Shown here piece after piece: positions 33,412 through 42,509 of a DNA stretch of 64,000 bases. Each line of letters opens with the position of its first letter. The stretch's first letter is position 1. The position numbers were made by a program, and so were the translations under genes. Location: contig NZ_ATUY01000003.1 in assembly GCF_000420445.1 (NCBI RefSeq), positions 1 through 64,000 of the forward strand. Reading direction: 5' to 3'. The stretch comes from Actinotignum urinale DSM 15805. Lineage in GTDB: Bacteria; Actinomycetota; Actinomycetes; Actinomycetales; Actinomycetaceae. The notes beneath the pieces were generated by a model. The model saw only the letters and a program-made list of their open reading frames with translations, was not told where the DNA came from and searched no databases.

Positions 33412-35187
33412 TTAGCTACCCTGTTCTTCCTTCTTCTTGAGCCAACGATCGCGGACAACATAGGCGTTCGGCTTGGGCAAGCGATCACGGGTGAACATAC
33501 CCTTCTTGTTGCCACCAACGCGCATGATGCCTGGGGTTGTCTGGAAGTCTGCGAAGTTCCACATCTGTTCACCAACAACTTCTGTGTAATCATCGAAGAC
33601 CTTGTGGAACATGCCGATATTATCCGTCTGGAATTCTTCGGACCATGGACGGCGGAAGTAATCCTTCAAACCGGACATGGTATCCGGGCCGTATTCGGTG
33701 AAGATAATCGGCTTGTTCGGGAAGCGCTTGATCCACTCATCAAGCTCATCGCGCAGTGCCTTTTCTGCGTCTGCCAGGTTACCCGTCTGGACGTACCAGC
33801 CGAAGTAACGGTTAAGCATAATGACGTCGAAGAACTGCGTAATCTTTTCCTTATCGGGCGGGGAAAGCATCACGTTGACGTAACCAACCGGGCGGGTCGG
33901 ATCTGCGTCGCGTGCTACCTGTGCCAGCGGTTCGAAGTACTTCAAGGAAGCATCCGTGTGGGTTTCCGGTTCGTTAGCAATGGACCAGATAACGACGCAT
34001 GGATGGTTCTTATCGCGCTTAATGAGATCGCGAATGTGCTGTGCGTGAACCTTCTGAGTTTCGGCGTTGATGGTGTCATCGGAGAAGGTTGTGAAGCCTT
34101 GCTCACCGAAGATACCGCCACCGAGACCGCAGTTCATACCAACCGCAGCTGTTTCATCAATGACGACGAAGCCCTGTTCATCGGCATAATCCATAACTTC
34201 TTCTGCGTAAGGATAGTGCGATGTGCGGAAGGAGTTGGCTCCCTGCCACTTCATGACTTCGAAATCGTGAACCATCATGACGTTATCGTGCGACTTACCG
34301 CGAATGATGTTGTCCTCGTGGCGACCGTAACCGCGGAAGTAGAAGGGCTTGCCGTTAATGAGGAATTCGTAACCCTTGACTTCAACGGTGCGGATGCCGA
34401 AGCGCTGCGGGTAAACATCATCGTCGGCAGTGATTTCGAGGGTGTACAGGTTTCCGTGTCCGGGTGCCCAGAACTTGGCATCCTTGACGCGGATTTCACC
34501 CTTGGCGCCTTCGGCAGTGGCGACTTCTTTGCCGTCTGCGTCGAGAACGCGAACGCTAACCTTCTTTGCGCCGGTTGCGACAACGTCGTACTTCACAACG
34601 CCATCTGCGCCATCAATATCGGTGACGATGGTGACGTCCTCAACGTGAACGGCTGGGCGGGTGTAAAGAAGAACGCTGCGGTGAATACCTGCATAGTTGT
34701 AGAAATCGTGCCAGTACTGCTGGCGTGTGTGGCCTGTATTGTCCTGATATACGCGTCCCGGCGGAATTGTCTGCCAAGAGAGGCGGTTGTCGACGGCTAC
34801 CGTGAGGCGGAATTCTTCCCCTGGCTTCACGTAATCTGTGATGTCGGCTTCGAAGGGGAGGTAGCCGCCAATGTGTTCGGCAACCAAAACGTCGTTGACC
34901 CAAACGGCACCTGCGTGGGTAACGGAACCGAAGCGAAGAATAAGGCGATCTTCACCAAACTTCGGGGTCACTACCTTGCGCTGGTACCACACGTAACCCA
35001 CGTGATCGTGGACGTCAACTTCGGTAACAATGTCGTTGTAGGAACCGGGGACCGGCATGGCACGGGGGGTGGACAATGCGGCCTTGAACCATTCTTTTTC
35101 AATGCCGTTGTTATCCCAATCGACCTGGAAATTCCAGACGCCATCGAGTGAGGTAACCTGGCGTGAGGCTGTTTGACGTACTCTCAT
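33412..35187 (-). CDS. uidA: Beta-glucuronidase (GH2)
   Basis: Releases D-glucuronate from beta-glucuronides, such as host drug and steroid conjugates or plant glucuronides. The 591 residues (E. coli 603) have the jelly-roll, Ig-like and TIM-barrel order of GH2. Acid/base Glu is in WSIANEPETH and nucleophile Glu in IIFTEYGPDTMSG. The glucuronate-recognising NxK motif is present as NKKGMFTRDRLPK near the C-terminus, which separates it from beta-galactosidases. The start MRVRQTASR has an AAAGGAG ribosome site seven bases ahead. No signal peptide, so substrates enter first. Glucuronate breakdown genes (uxaC, uxuA) are not in the window. The gene stands alone, ended by its own terminator. Confidence 0.95.
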   Translation of the reverse strand: MRVRQTASRQVTSLDGVWNFQVDWDNNGIEKEWFKAALSTPRAMPVPGSYNDIVTEVDVHDHVGYVWYQRKVVTPKFGEDRLILRFGSVTHAGAVWVNDVLVAEHIGGYLPFEADITDYVKPGEEFRLTVAVDNRLSWQTIPPGRVYQDNTGHTRQQYWHDFYNYAGIHRSVLLYTRPAVHVEDVTIVTDIDGADGVVKYDVVATGAKKVSVRVLDADGKEVATAEGAKGEIRVKDAKFWAPGHGNLYTLEITADDDVYPQRFGIRTVEVKGYEFLINGKPFYFRGYGRHEDNIIRGKSHDNVMMVHDFEVMKWQGANSFRTSHYPYAEEVMDYADEQGFVVIDETAAVGMNCGLGGGIFGEQGFTTFSDDTINAETQKVHAQHIRDLIKRDKNHPCVVIWSIANEPETHTDASLKYFEPLAQVARDADPTRPVGYVNVMLSPPDKEKITQFFDVIMLNRYFGWYVQTGNLADAEKALRDELDEWIKRFPNKPIIFTEYGPDTMSGLKDYFRRPWSEEFQTDNIGMFHKVFDDYTEVVGEQMWNFADFQTTPGIMRVGGNKKGMFTRDRLPKPNAYVVRDRWLKKKEEQGS

Positions 35188-35283
35188 ATCGCTCCTTTGC
35201 TCTGGGCACCAATGGCCATTCATTGGAACCTCTATAAGGCACTTTAAATGAGACCGGATAATTTTTCTACCGGCAATTTTCAT

Positions 35284-35302
35284 GTGAAAAGATCTTTTTC
35301 AC
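35284..35302. promoter_or_regulatory. Palindrome upstream of beta-glucuronidase
   Basis: GTGAAAAGATCTTTTTCAC is a near-perfect inverted repeat about 100 bases before the glucuronidase start, in the position of an operator for a LacI- or GntR-type repressor. The rest of the 383-base gap to the Fur-family gene is AT-rich and has no gene that I can support. Confidence 0.5.
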
Positions 35303-35570
35303 TTACAGGCAAAAAGGGTGTTGTGTGAGCGAAAACTTTACAGAACAGGTGTCTCATTAAAAGAAAAGGAGAAATTTGAAAACCTTGATATATCAACGAA
35401 AAATTGTTATTTTTTGCGACGACTAACATGCATACTTGAATTTAGGCGACAAAAAGAATGTGGATGTTGCGCATAAAATGGTATGTTCGTTGGCGGGAGA
35501 AAATAAAAATTATAAGGATTATGGAAAACCGTGGAAAATAACGCCGAAGGGGCTGTCTAACGCTTCGCGA

Positions 35571-35981
35571 TTACTGACACTTCGAGCACAAACCCCAATA
35601 TGTGACATCGCATTCCTGAACGATGTAACCCTTGGGATCGGTGGGCTGAGCGCAGGGAATCGTATCCAGCTGACACGGAGTATCTTCAATATGGCCACAG
35701 TTACGGCAAATCAGATGGTGGTGATTGTCTGCTTCATTCAGTTCGTAATGTGCGACCTGCCCGGCCGGCTCAACCTTTCGCAAAATATTTACGTCGGATA
35801 AGGCGTGAACAATATCGTAAATTGTTTGTGTGGAGACGCTACCCAGGTTGTCCTCAACTGCCAAACGGAGTTGTTCCGCCGTTAAATGCCCGCCCTTGGC
35901 AACTTGTCGCAAAACGGCAAGGCGCGGTTCTGTTACGCGCAGTTTTTGGGCACGAAGCATTGAACGAAAATCTCGGGTCAT
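35571..35981 (-). CDS. Fur-family metal/peroxide regulator
   Basis: DNA-binding repressor of the Fur/PerR/Zur family, 136 residues. The winged-helix part has the family pattern RVTEPRLAVLRQVAKGGHLTAEQLR and STQTIYDIVHALSDVNILRKVEP. Metal sites: HYELNEADNHHHLICRNCGH, and the structural zinc pairs CRNC and CSKC. The sequence resembles actinobacterial FurA/PerR-like proteins that sense peroxide, but no katG, ahpC or iron gene is adjacent, so the role is open between iron, zinc and peroxide sensing. An inverted repeat overlaps its promoter and may be its own operator. Confidence 0.9.
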   Translation of the reverse strand: MTRDFRSMLRAQKLRVTEPRLAVLRQVAKGGHLTAEQLRLAVEDNLGSVSTQTIYDIVHALSDVNILRKVEPAGQVAHYELNEADNHHHLICRNCGHIEDTPCQLDTIPCAQPTDPKGYIVQECDVTYWGLCSKCQ

Positions 35982-35990
35982 CCTTTTTCC

Positions 35991-36053
35991 CTAGAAAGAG
36001 CCTAAATACTTAAGAAAATGATAGCACTCACCCCAAATACTTCACCTTTCTAG
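35991..36053. promoter_or_regulatory. Paired repeats upstream of the Fur-family gene
   Basis: CTAGAAAG (35991-35998) is mirrored by CTTTCTAG (36046-36053). Between them two copies of C(C/T)AAATACTT occur (36001-36011 and near 36032-36042). The arrangement suggests an autoregulatory binding region, but no exact Fur-box match is claimed. Confidence 0.35.
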
Positions 36054-36190
36054 GATTTCTGTAAGCGGGTTACAAGGGTGCAAAGTAACGACGAACACAG
36101 CTCGCATAGTGTATTTTTAGGACGATAAGACTAATGTGGTGCTTCATAAGACCCTGGCGTATCCTGAATAATGGTTGTGGAAAGGACGGC

Positions 36191-38014
36191 ATGGTACGAC
36201 ATCTTCGGCTCGAACAGGTGGAAACAGACGCACCTGGTGAACGTGCCACGCTACACCACCCCTTACATCGACGTGAGCATGCAAGTCGCCCGTACACAGT
36301 ACATGAATCGGAGGGCAAAGCCCTGCCGGCCTCCGTCGTCGCTGGAGAAAATACTCTAAATGATGAGCGTGTTAATCCTTTTGGGGTGTGCGACATGTTT
36401 CGCATCGGAATTGGGCCGTCGTCCTCTCATACGGTTGGGCCTATGCGCGCGGGACTTCACTTCTCCACGCATCTTGCAACGCGGCACTCCACGTCCCACA
36501 TCACCCATATTCGCGTCGATTTATTCGGCTCCCTCGCGGCAACGGGACGCGGGCACAATACGGACCGGGCGGTCCTTCTCGGGCTATCCGGCTTCAACCC
36601 GGAAACCGTGCCTATTTCAACGGTTGACAGTATTGAAGCGGATATTGACCGACGCGGAACCCTTATTATCCCAGGTTTTTCAGCGATACCCTTTGAACGA
36701 GCACGCGATATTGTTTTCAGCCCGCGCGTGATTTTTCCGTACCACGTCAACGCCATGACCATCACCGCCTACGGGGAGCCGGGGGAGGACGAAAATGCGG
36801 TTGCCGTCGTCGATAATGGTGGCGAACGTGTGGGACAGATTCCACGCGCCCTTGTTGGGGAGGGTGTGGCGATTGCAACCCACACGTACTACTCCGTAGG
36901 TGGCGGATTCGTGATGGAAGAATGTGGGGATCCCGCCGAGCCGTGTGTGGCCCCGTTGGCGACGGACGAGCAGGAGGCCGCGGCGAAAGTGGCGGTTCCA
37001 TACGCGTATAGGAGCGCGACGGAACTCTTGGCGTTGTGCAAGGAAACGGGGATGAGTATTGCCCAGCTCGCGATGGCGAACGAGACGGCGTTGCGGAGCC
37101 GCGAGGCGGTGATTGCTCACATGGATCGTGTATATGCGGTGATGGGTGAGGCAATAAAACAAGGGACGACGACGCACGGCGTCTTGCCCGGCGGTTTGAA
37201 CGTGGAGCGGCGCGCGCCGGGTTTAGCGGCGAAGCTAGAGGGCGCTAGATTGCGCGGTCGGGCTGGTGCGGGTTTTGATGGAGCCGGTGTTGGCGGTGTT
37301 GGCGCGGGCAATGCTGGGGACACGTGGGCCGGTGCGGGTCACGTAAATGTGGGCGCAAGTGGTTCGGGTTTTGGCGAAAGTGTGGATTTTGGTGCCAACC
37401 CCGCTTTTGCGCGCGACCCCTTGGAGCAAATGGGGTGGGTGAACCTGTTTGCGCTCGCGGTGAATGAAGAAAATGCTGCCGGGCACAGGATCGTGACAGC
37501 GCCAACGAACGGGGCTGCCGGCATTATTCCTGCTGTGCTGAGCTACTACGAACACTTTGTAGCGGGCGCGAATCGCGAAGGAATGTATGATTTTTTGCTC
37601 GCCGGAGCAGCGATCGGTGGGCTTATTAAAACAAATGCGTCAATTGCGGGCGCCGAAGTGGGATGCCAGGGCGAGGTAGGAAGCGCGAGCGCCATGGCGG
37701 CCGCGGGTTTCGCCCAGGCACTTGGCGGCACGCCCCTTCAGGTGGAAAATTCTGCGGAAATCGCCATGGAACACAGCCTCGGCCTCACCTGCGACCCGGT
37801 AGGAGGGCTTGTTCAAATCCCGTGCATCGAACGCAACGCAATTGCCGCGGTAAAAGCAATTAACGCCGCATATATGGCGTTATGGGGCGACGGAACACAT
37901 TCCGTATCCTTCGATACCGTTATTGAAACGATGCGTCAAACCGGGCAGGACATGCTCTCGAAATACAAAGAAACTTCTGAAGGCGGCTTAGCCGTGAATG
38001 TTGTGGAGTGCTAG
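36191..38014 (+). CDS. sdaA: L-serine dehydratase (iron-sulfur type, single chain)
   Basis: Deaminates L-serine to pyruvate and ammonia. The beta-domain begins [22 protein letters not shown] and the alpha-domain includes [11 protein letters not shown]. The 4Fe-4S cysteines are Cys in [14 protein letters not shown] and the pair [12 protein letters not shown] with ten residues between. Two oddities: about 65 residues precede the family start (the chosen ATG has GGAAAGGA just upstream), and a Gly/Ala-rich stretch of some 60 residues ([13 protein letters not shown] region) lies between the two domains. Total 607 residues against about 455 usual. If the N-terminal extension is not translated, a GTG at 36387 would be the start. 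Together with CycA this could feed amino acids into pyruvate. Confidence 0.88.
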   Translation: MVRHLRLEQVETDAPGERATLHHPLHRREHASRPYTVHESEGKALPASVVAGENTLNDERVNPFGVCDMFRIGIGPSSSHTVGPMRAGLHFSTHLATRHSTSHITHIRVDLFGSLAATGRGHNTDRAVLLGLSGFNPETVPISTVDSIEADIDRRGTLIIPGFSAIPFERARDIVFSPRVIFPYHVNAMTITAYGEPGEDENAVAVVDNGGERVGQIPRALVGEGVAIATHTYYSVGGGFVMEECGDPAEPCVAPLATDEQEAAAKVAVPYAYRSATELLALCKETGMSIAQLAMANETALRSREAVIAHMDRVYAVMGEAIKQGTTTHGVLPGGLNVERRAPGLAAKLEGARLRGRAGAGFDGAGVGGVGAGNAGDTWAGAGHVNVGASGSGFGESVDFGANPAFARDPLEQMGWVNLFALAVNEENAAGHRIVTAPTNGAAGIIPAVLSYYEHFVAGANREGMYDFLLAGAAIGGLIKTNASIAGAEVGCQGEVGSASAMAAAGFAQALGGTPLQVENSAEIAMEHSLGLTCDPVGGLVQIPCIERNAIAAVKAINAAYMALWGDGTHSVSFDTVIETMRQTGQDMLSKYKETSEGGLAVNVVEC

Positions 38015-38203
38015 GAAATCGTCGAAAAAGAACCCCGTGAATGTTTGAGCGCTTTAAGGAAGTGCCAAACTCATTCTCTAACGTTTTTGATTGCATAATC
38101 CGTAGGGGGTTGTGTTTTAGACTTCCTACCCACAAGCATGTGTTTGAGGGGAAAACGATGGGAAGAGAACAAGTACGTAAAGAACCGATAATATAGTGCA
38201 CAT

Positions 38204-38856
38204 GTACAAAAGTCACAATAAAATTCCCAGATGGTTCGCAACGAGAAGTGCGGGTAGCGGCGGTGTTGGAGTTACCTCCAATACTTGGTTCTGGAATTGT
38301 TGCTGACGTTGATTCTTTCAATTTTGGCGGGGCGCGTCCACAACTGCAATATTATATTTACAGCAACGAGGAAGCCATTTCTTTCGAGCATCCAACGGAT
38401 ACCTACCTTTCATTAGACAGCAAGTCTTTTGCCTCCTACCTGAAAGAAAAATCACGAAGTAGCCAAGTATGGACAAATCTGTTCTTCCTTGGTTTTATCT
38501 ATCTCTTCGCAGGGCTTTCTGTTCTTTTTGCTGTTAATCAGGATATACAGTCACGTCGTGGGCAAATGGTTGCATTACACAATATTGGTTTTACAAAAAC
38601 GCGAATATTGTTCTACCTCTTGGTTGAGCGCATCATATTTCTTGTGTACTGTACTGCAATTCTAACGGTCCTGTTATTTATCATTTATATTAATGTGCAA
38701 TCAAACGCGAACAGTATTGTTGGATCAGGGTTCGCAACATTCCCATACTTTTAAACCCTTGTTGCGCTCGGTATTTTTGCCTTCATTGTTCTCGCTACAA
38801 CATGGGTGAGTTCAACACGAAGATACGTAGCAAGGAGAAAGCCACTGGCTGGCTGA
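38204..38856 (+). pseudogene. Decayed FtsX-like ABC permease (C-terminal remnant with in-frame stop)
   Basis: An open frame from about 38204 to 38752 encodes an extracellular segment (VTIKFPDGSQREVRVAAVLELPP-like start, split here as FPDGSQREVRVAAVLE) and two to three helices typical of FtsX/MacB-type permeases (NLFFLGFIYLFAGLSVLFAV; GFTKTRILFYLLVERIIFLV). A TAA at 38752-38754 interrupts it; the same frame goes on with LVALGIFAFIVLATTWVSST, a further helix, and a basic tail to a stop at 38854. The N-terminal two thirds are missing; in-frame stop TAG at 38194. The whole is the relic of a permease from another ABC exporter. No ATPase relic was found next to it. Confidence 0.7.
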
Positions 38857-38967
38857 TCTCAACTTGCCGGTTTATCCCACTTCAACTGAATCTTGCTTTC
38901 CGCAGCGCGCCAATCCATTGAGGTGAGCTTGTTGGGGTGGGGCTCAGCAGGTGCGTGTGCTGGAAGA

Positions 38968-39011
38968 TGAGGGGCTGATGCCCGCATTGCAGGATAAGCA
39001 CCAGCCCCTCA
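38968..39011 (-). terminator. Terminator of the galactarate dehydratase gene
   Basis: TGAGGGGCTGATGC (38968-38981) pairs with GCACCAGCCCCTCA (38998-39011) with one G-T pair. It lies 14 bases after the minus-strand dehydratase stop. Confidence 0.75.
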
Positions 39012-39024
39012 CCGTCGCGCGTTT

Positions 39025-40155
39025 TTACGGGCGCTTGCCAACTTCAAAGGTGTTGATTGTCCAGGCTCGTAACTGATCGGAAAGTGTGACGCCTAAACCG
39101 GGGCGGTCTGATACAACCATGCGACCATCTTTGATTTCCATGTGTTCGTTGAATAGCGGGTTGAGCCAGGTGAAGTGTTCAACCCACGGTTCCATGGAGT
39201 ACGTAGCGGCAAGGTGTGAGTGGATTTCCATGGCGAAATGAGGCGCGAGTTGCAGGCCTGCGTGTTCCGCCAGCTTCGTGAGTTTTAAGAATTCGCTCAC
39301 GCCACCAACGCGGGGTGCGTCAGGCTGGATGAAATCGCACGACTTATTTTCAATGAGCTTAACGTGTTCAGCAACCGAAGCAAGCATTTCCCCCGTGGCA
39401 ATGGGGGTGGTTATTTCACGGGTGAGTTCTGCGTGGCCTAAGTAATCGTAGGCATCAAGTGGTTCTTCAATCCAGACGAGATTGAATTCTTCCAGGGCTT
39501 TACACATGCGCATACCTGTGGGGCGGTCCCATTGTTGGTTTGCGTCAACCATGAGCGGGAAATCATCTCCGAGTGCTTCGCGAACGGCTTTTACGCGAGT
39601 GAAATCAACTCCATGATCGGGGTGGCCAACCTTAATTTTGATTCCACCAATGCCACTTTCTTTGGATTTGATTGCGTTTTCTACAACTTCTTCAAGCGGG
39701 GATGAAAGGAATCCCCCGGAAGTGTTGTAGGTTCGGATGGAATCGCGATGAGCCCCAATAAGTTTAGAGAGCGGAAGGCCTGCGCGCTTTGCTTTCAAGT
39801 CCCATAGAGCAACGTCAATTGCGGCAATAGCTTGGACGGCTACACCCGTGCGCCCAACAGACGCGCCTGCCCAGAGGAGTTTAATGCGCAAACGGTCGAT
39901 ATCGTTGGGATCTTCGCCAATGAGATTGTCGGCAACTTCACTGGCGTGTGCGAACTGTGCGGGGCCACCGGCACGCTTGGAATAGGAAAAGCCGACGCCA
40001 CTGTGTCCATCGGTTGTTTCAATTTCGCAGAACAGGAAGTTAACTTCCGTCATGGGTTTTTGCCGGCCGGTAAAAACTTTTGCGTCTGAAATCCCTGTTC
40101 CCAACGGGAGAATAACGTGTGAAAGTTTGATGTGAGCGATGCAATCTTTGCTCAT
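39025..40155 (-). CDS. L-talarate/galactarate dehydratase
   Basis: Enolase-superfamily dehydratase that removes water from galactarate (and L-talarate) to give 5-keto-4-deoxy-glucarate. The 376 residues follow the Salmonella talarate/galactarate dehydratase very closely along the whole length: SDAKVFTGRQKP, GVGFSYSKRAGGP, LLWAGASVGRTG, YNTSGGFL and WLNPLFNEHMEIKDGRM. Catalytic KxK is in GIKIKVG; metal ligands are in LMVDANQQWD, IEEPLD and TGEML; the His is in APHFAMEIH. A ribosome site AAGGA precedes the ATG. It is transcribed opposite to the rest of the island but starts next to the iclR-type gene, and its promoter carries inverted repeats. Confidence 0.93.
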   Translation of the reverse strand: MSKDCIAHIKLSHVILPLGTGISDAKVFTGRQKPMTEVNFLFCEIETTDGHSGVGFSYSKRAGGPAQFAHASEVADNLIGEDPNDIDRLRIKLLWAGASVGRTGVAVQAIAAIDVALWDLKAKRAGLPLSKLIGAHRDSIRTYNTSGGFLSSPLEEVVENAIKSKESGIGGIKIKVGHPDHGVDFTRVKAVREALGDDFPLMVDANQQWDRPTGMRMCKALEEFNLVWIEEPLDAYDYLGHAELTREITTPIATGEMLASVAEHVKLIENKSCDFIQPDAPRVGGVSEFLKLTKLAEHAGLQLAPHFAMEIHSHLAATYSMEPWVEHFTWLNPLFNEHMEIKDGRMVVSDRPGLGVTLSDQLRAWTINTFEVGKRP

Positions 40156-40222
40156 GAGGACAGTCCTTATCTGTACGCAGCCCTGCGTACATCGAATTTT
40201 TATACCAACATGAGGAGATATG

Positions 40223-40274
40223 TAGATGGAGAATGTAGCGGTTCCATCTAAAACTGTAGTTATGTAGCTACATA
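40223..40274. promoter_or_regulatory. Inverted repeats upstream of galactarate dehydratase
   Basis: TAGATGGA (40223-40230) is mirrored by TCCATCTA (40243-40250), and a perfect 14-base palindrome TATGTAGCTACATA lies at 40261-40274. These 360 bases between the dehydratase and the iclR-type gene hold no gene. GTAGA-like half-sites recur in the aldolase promoter, so a shared IclR-family operator is possible. Confidence 0.5.
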
Positions 40275-40514
40275 TATAGATTAGATGTTGCGCGCGTGTG
40301 AGGTCAAGGATGTTTTGTGAAGTCCTTTATGTTATAAGGCACTTTGGGTTGCGGGTTTACGGCGTTTTGAGTGATGCGTTTGGTTCGACGGCGGGCGTAG
40401 GTTGTTGCGGGTAGGGAGCGCCACGGGATTTTCGGAAGTAGGGCTTCGCGCGGGCAAGGCGGAAATGTAGAGTTCCTACAGTACCTTGTAGGAAGTGTTG
40501 CCCGTGTGGACACA

Positions 40515-41297
40515 TTAAGCAATAGGCGCAGAATCGACAATTCTATGTACTGCTATTCGCATTGCGTTTGCAATTTCGCGCTCTTTTTCGGCCGACCAAC
40601 GACTTGTGGGTATGGAGCACGAAATTGCGTCTCTGACGGGTGAGTTATACGGCAGGGCGAAAGCTATGCAATGAATTCCGGGAGTGTTTTCTTCGTGATC
40701 TAATGCATAACCGCGTTCGCGAACCTGCTCTAAATCTGCCAGAAGGGCTTTCTTCTTTGTGATTGTTTTATGTGTGACGGCGGGGAAAGTTTCTGGAATT
40801 TCAGTTTCGCGTAATGCGAGAATCGCCTTTCCTAAACCTGTTGCTGTTGCGGGAAGTCTTCTTCCGACGCGCGAATAATTTCTTACGGAGCGTTGTGCCT
40901 GCTGGGTTACTAGGTACACCATCTCTCCTGCATTAAATCTTCCCAAGTGGAAGGTTTCGTCTAGTTTTGAGGCGAGATCTGAAAGGATGGGGCGAATAAT
41001 GCGGACATATGGATCGGCGTCAATGTAGGCGGTTCCTACCGTGAGTGCTCTAATTCCTAGGGCGTAACCGTCTTTTCCGTCGTCCATTACCCATTCTGAA
41101 TCAATGAGAGTTCGCAAAAGTGCATAAGCGGACGACCTGGGAACGTCGAGTTCTTCGCATATTTCCATGAGTCGGGGAGGATTTGAAATTCTCCGGGCTA
41201 AAAATTCTAATAACTCAACTGTGCGCGAGGCCGACTTGACGGGGCGGACCCCGGGGGTGTGTGTTGGTGCGTCAGCATTATTTGCCAATGTGGTCAC
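40515..41297 (-). CDS. IclR-family transcriptional regulator
   Basis: 260 residues: winged-helix DNA-binding part (VKSASRTVELLEFLARR, LDVPRSSAYALLRTLIDSEWV) followed by the IclR effector domain (DETFHLGRFNAGEMVYLVTQQ, ATATGLGKAILALRE, RERGYALDHEENTPGIHCIAFAL). The GTG start has GGGGC ahead. It lies between the galactarate dehydratase (same strand) and the aldolase gene (divergent), so it is the probable controller of the aldarate island. Effector is probably an aldarate or its keto product; that is inference from position. Confidence 0.92.
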   Translation of the reverse strand: MTTLANNADAPTHTPGVRPVKSASRTVELLEFLARRISNPPRLMEICEELDVPRSSAYALLRTLIDSEWVMDDGKDGYALGIRALTVGTAYIDADPYVRIIRPILSDLASKLDETFHLGRFNAGEMVYLVTQQAQRSVRNYSRVGRRLPATATGLGKAILALRETEIPETFPAVTHKTITKKKALLADLEQVRERGYALDHEENTPGIHCIAFALPYNSPVRDAISCSIPTSRWSAEKEREIANAMRIAVHRIVDSAPIA

Positions 41298-41488
41298 TAT
41301 TGCCCCTTTTGTCCTGATAAAGCTTGACCCCGATTTAAGGGGAGAGCTTTATGAAGGTGAAAACTGATGGAGATACCCATTAATAATAGCGAGTCTTTTC
41401 GAGCAAGATGCAAAACCCTTCCAGTGTTGTCTCCTCTTTTAAATCGAAGGGTGAAATTCTGCACAAAATTCATAAGTCCAAACCTCAG

Positions 41489-41550
41489 TCTATGCACGTA
41501 GATAAATAGATGATAGTCTAGTTACTGAAGCACGCGTCTACATACGTAGA
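41489..41550 (+). promoter_or_regulatory. Two copies of an IclR-type operator-like palindrome
   Basis: TCTACATACGTAGA (41537-41550) is a perfect TCTAC-N4-GTAGA palindrome and TCTATGCACGTAGA (41489-41502) differs at one arm base. They start 48 bases apart, 47 and 95 bases before the aldolase ATG, in the region between iclR and the aldolase. AAGGAGG stands directly before that ATG. Best candidate binding site of the regulator encoded next door. Confidence 0.55.
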
Positions 41551-41597
41551 TGATATTTATGAAGGTTTCAATGATGAGGCTTCTTTAAGGAGGACGA

Positions 41598-42497
41598 ATG
41601 AATTTTCGACCAGAAGGTGTTATTCCGGCACTTGTTACCCCTTTAGACAAAGAGGGAAACTTGCTAGAGCAGGGATTGCGCGATGTTATTGAGTACACCA
41701 TTACACAAGGTGTTCACGGTATTTTTGTTTTAGGATCATCTGGAGAAATTTACGGATTAAGTTTTGAACAAAAGCGCAGAGTTGTAGAAATAGCAGTTGA
41801 ACAGGCCGCGGGCAGAGTTCCCGTGTATGCTGGCGCATCTGAAATAACAACACGTGACTGCATACGCACAGCACATATGGTTCAGGAGGTAGGCGGTGTC
41901 TCTGCACTATCCGTTCTTACCCCCTATTTTATGACGCCAACTCAAAGTGAATTGATTGAGCACTATCGCAATATTGCTTCCGAAACAGATTTGCCGATAG
42001 TGCTTTATTCCAATCCTGGGCGAACCAAGGTTCCTATGGCTCTTTCTACCGTTCTGAATCTTGCAGAAGTGCCAAATGTTGTAGGGGTAAAAGATTCTGC
42101 CGGTGATTTTACACTTACGGGAGATTACATTCGTGAAGTCCCCGATGATTTTTCGGTCATTATGGGTAGGGATACGCTAATTTATCCAGCTCTATGTTTG
42201 GGTGCGGCAGGCGCGATTGCTTCAACGGGAAATATTGCCCCCAAACTCGTCTCCGAAATCTATAACTCATACAAAGCAGGCGATCGGGAACGAGCCCTTC
42301 GCCTACAGAACGCTCTTTCACCGCTACGCAACCTTGTGGACGTCGCTACCTTCCCCGTCGTTCTTAAAGAAGGTTTGCGCATGATCGGTATTGACGCCGG
42401 TTACTGCTTCGCGCCCGCGCGCGAGCTTGACCCCAAGTATCGCCAAGCGCTTCAAGAAGCTGTTCTTGCGGTGACGACAAATATCGAAGACATCTAA
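41598..42497 (+). CDS. DapA-superfamily aldolase, probable 5-keto-4-deoxyglucarate aldolase
   Basis: Class I aldolase/dehydratase of the DHDPS/NAL superfamily, 299 residues in a TIM barrel. The Schiff-base Lys is in NVVGVKDSAGDF, the conserved Tyr in PIVLYSNPGRT, and the substrate-loop motif LGSSGEIYGLS near residue 45. The pathway around it needs an enzyme that splits 5-keto-4-deoxyglucarate to pyruvate and tartronate semialdehyde, since GarR and GarK are downstream. Enterobacterial GarL, of another fold, is absent, so this gene most likely fills the step. A DapA-family dehydratase (KdgD) making 2-oxoglutarate semialdehyde is the alternative, but no semialdehyde dehydrogenase gene follows. 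Strong AAGGAGG ribosome site. Confidence 0.85.
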   Translation: MNFRPEGVIPALVTPLDKEGNLLEQGLRDVIEYTITQGVHGIFVLGSSGEIYGLSFEQKRRVVEIAVEQAAGRVPVYAGASEITTRDCIRTAHMVQEVGGVSALSVLTPYFMTPTQSELIEHYRNIASETDLPIVLYSNPGRTKVPMALSTVLNLAEVPNVVGVKDSAGDFTLTGDYIREVPDDFSVIMGRDTLIYPALCLGAAGAIASTGNIAPKLVSEIYNSYKAGDRERALRLQNALSPLRNLVDVATFPVVLKEGLRMIGIDAGYCFAPARELDPKYRQALQEAVLAVTTNIEDI

Positions 42498-42509
42498 ATG
42501 TAAGGAGAA

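Noticed and set aside
33604-35151. 515-codon open frame on the plus strand opposite beta-glucuronidase
   Set aside because: It is the reverse of a gene with full GH2 motifs; its own translation has no family resemblance and no ribosome site. Shadow frame.
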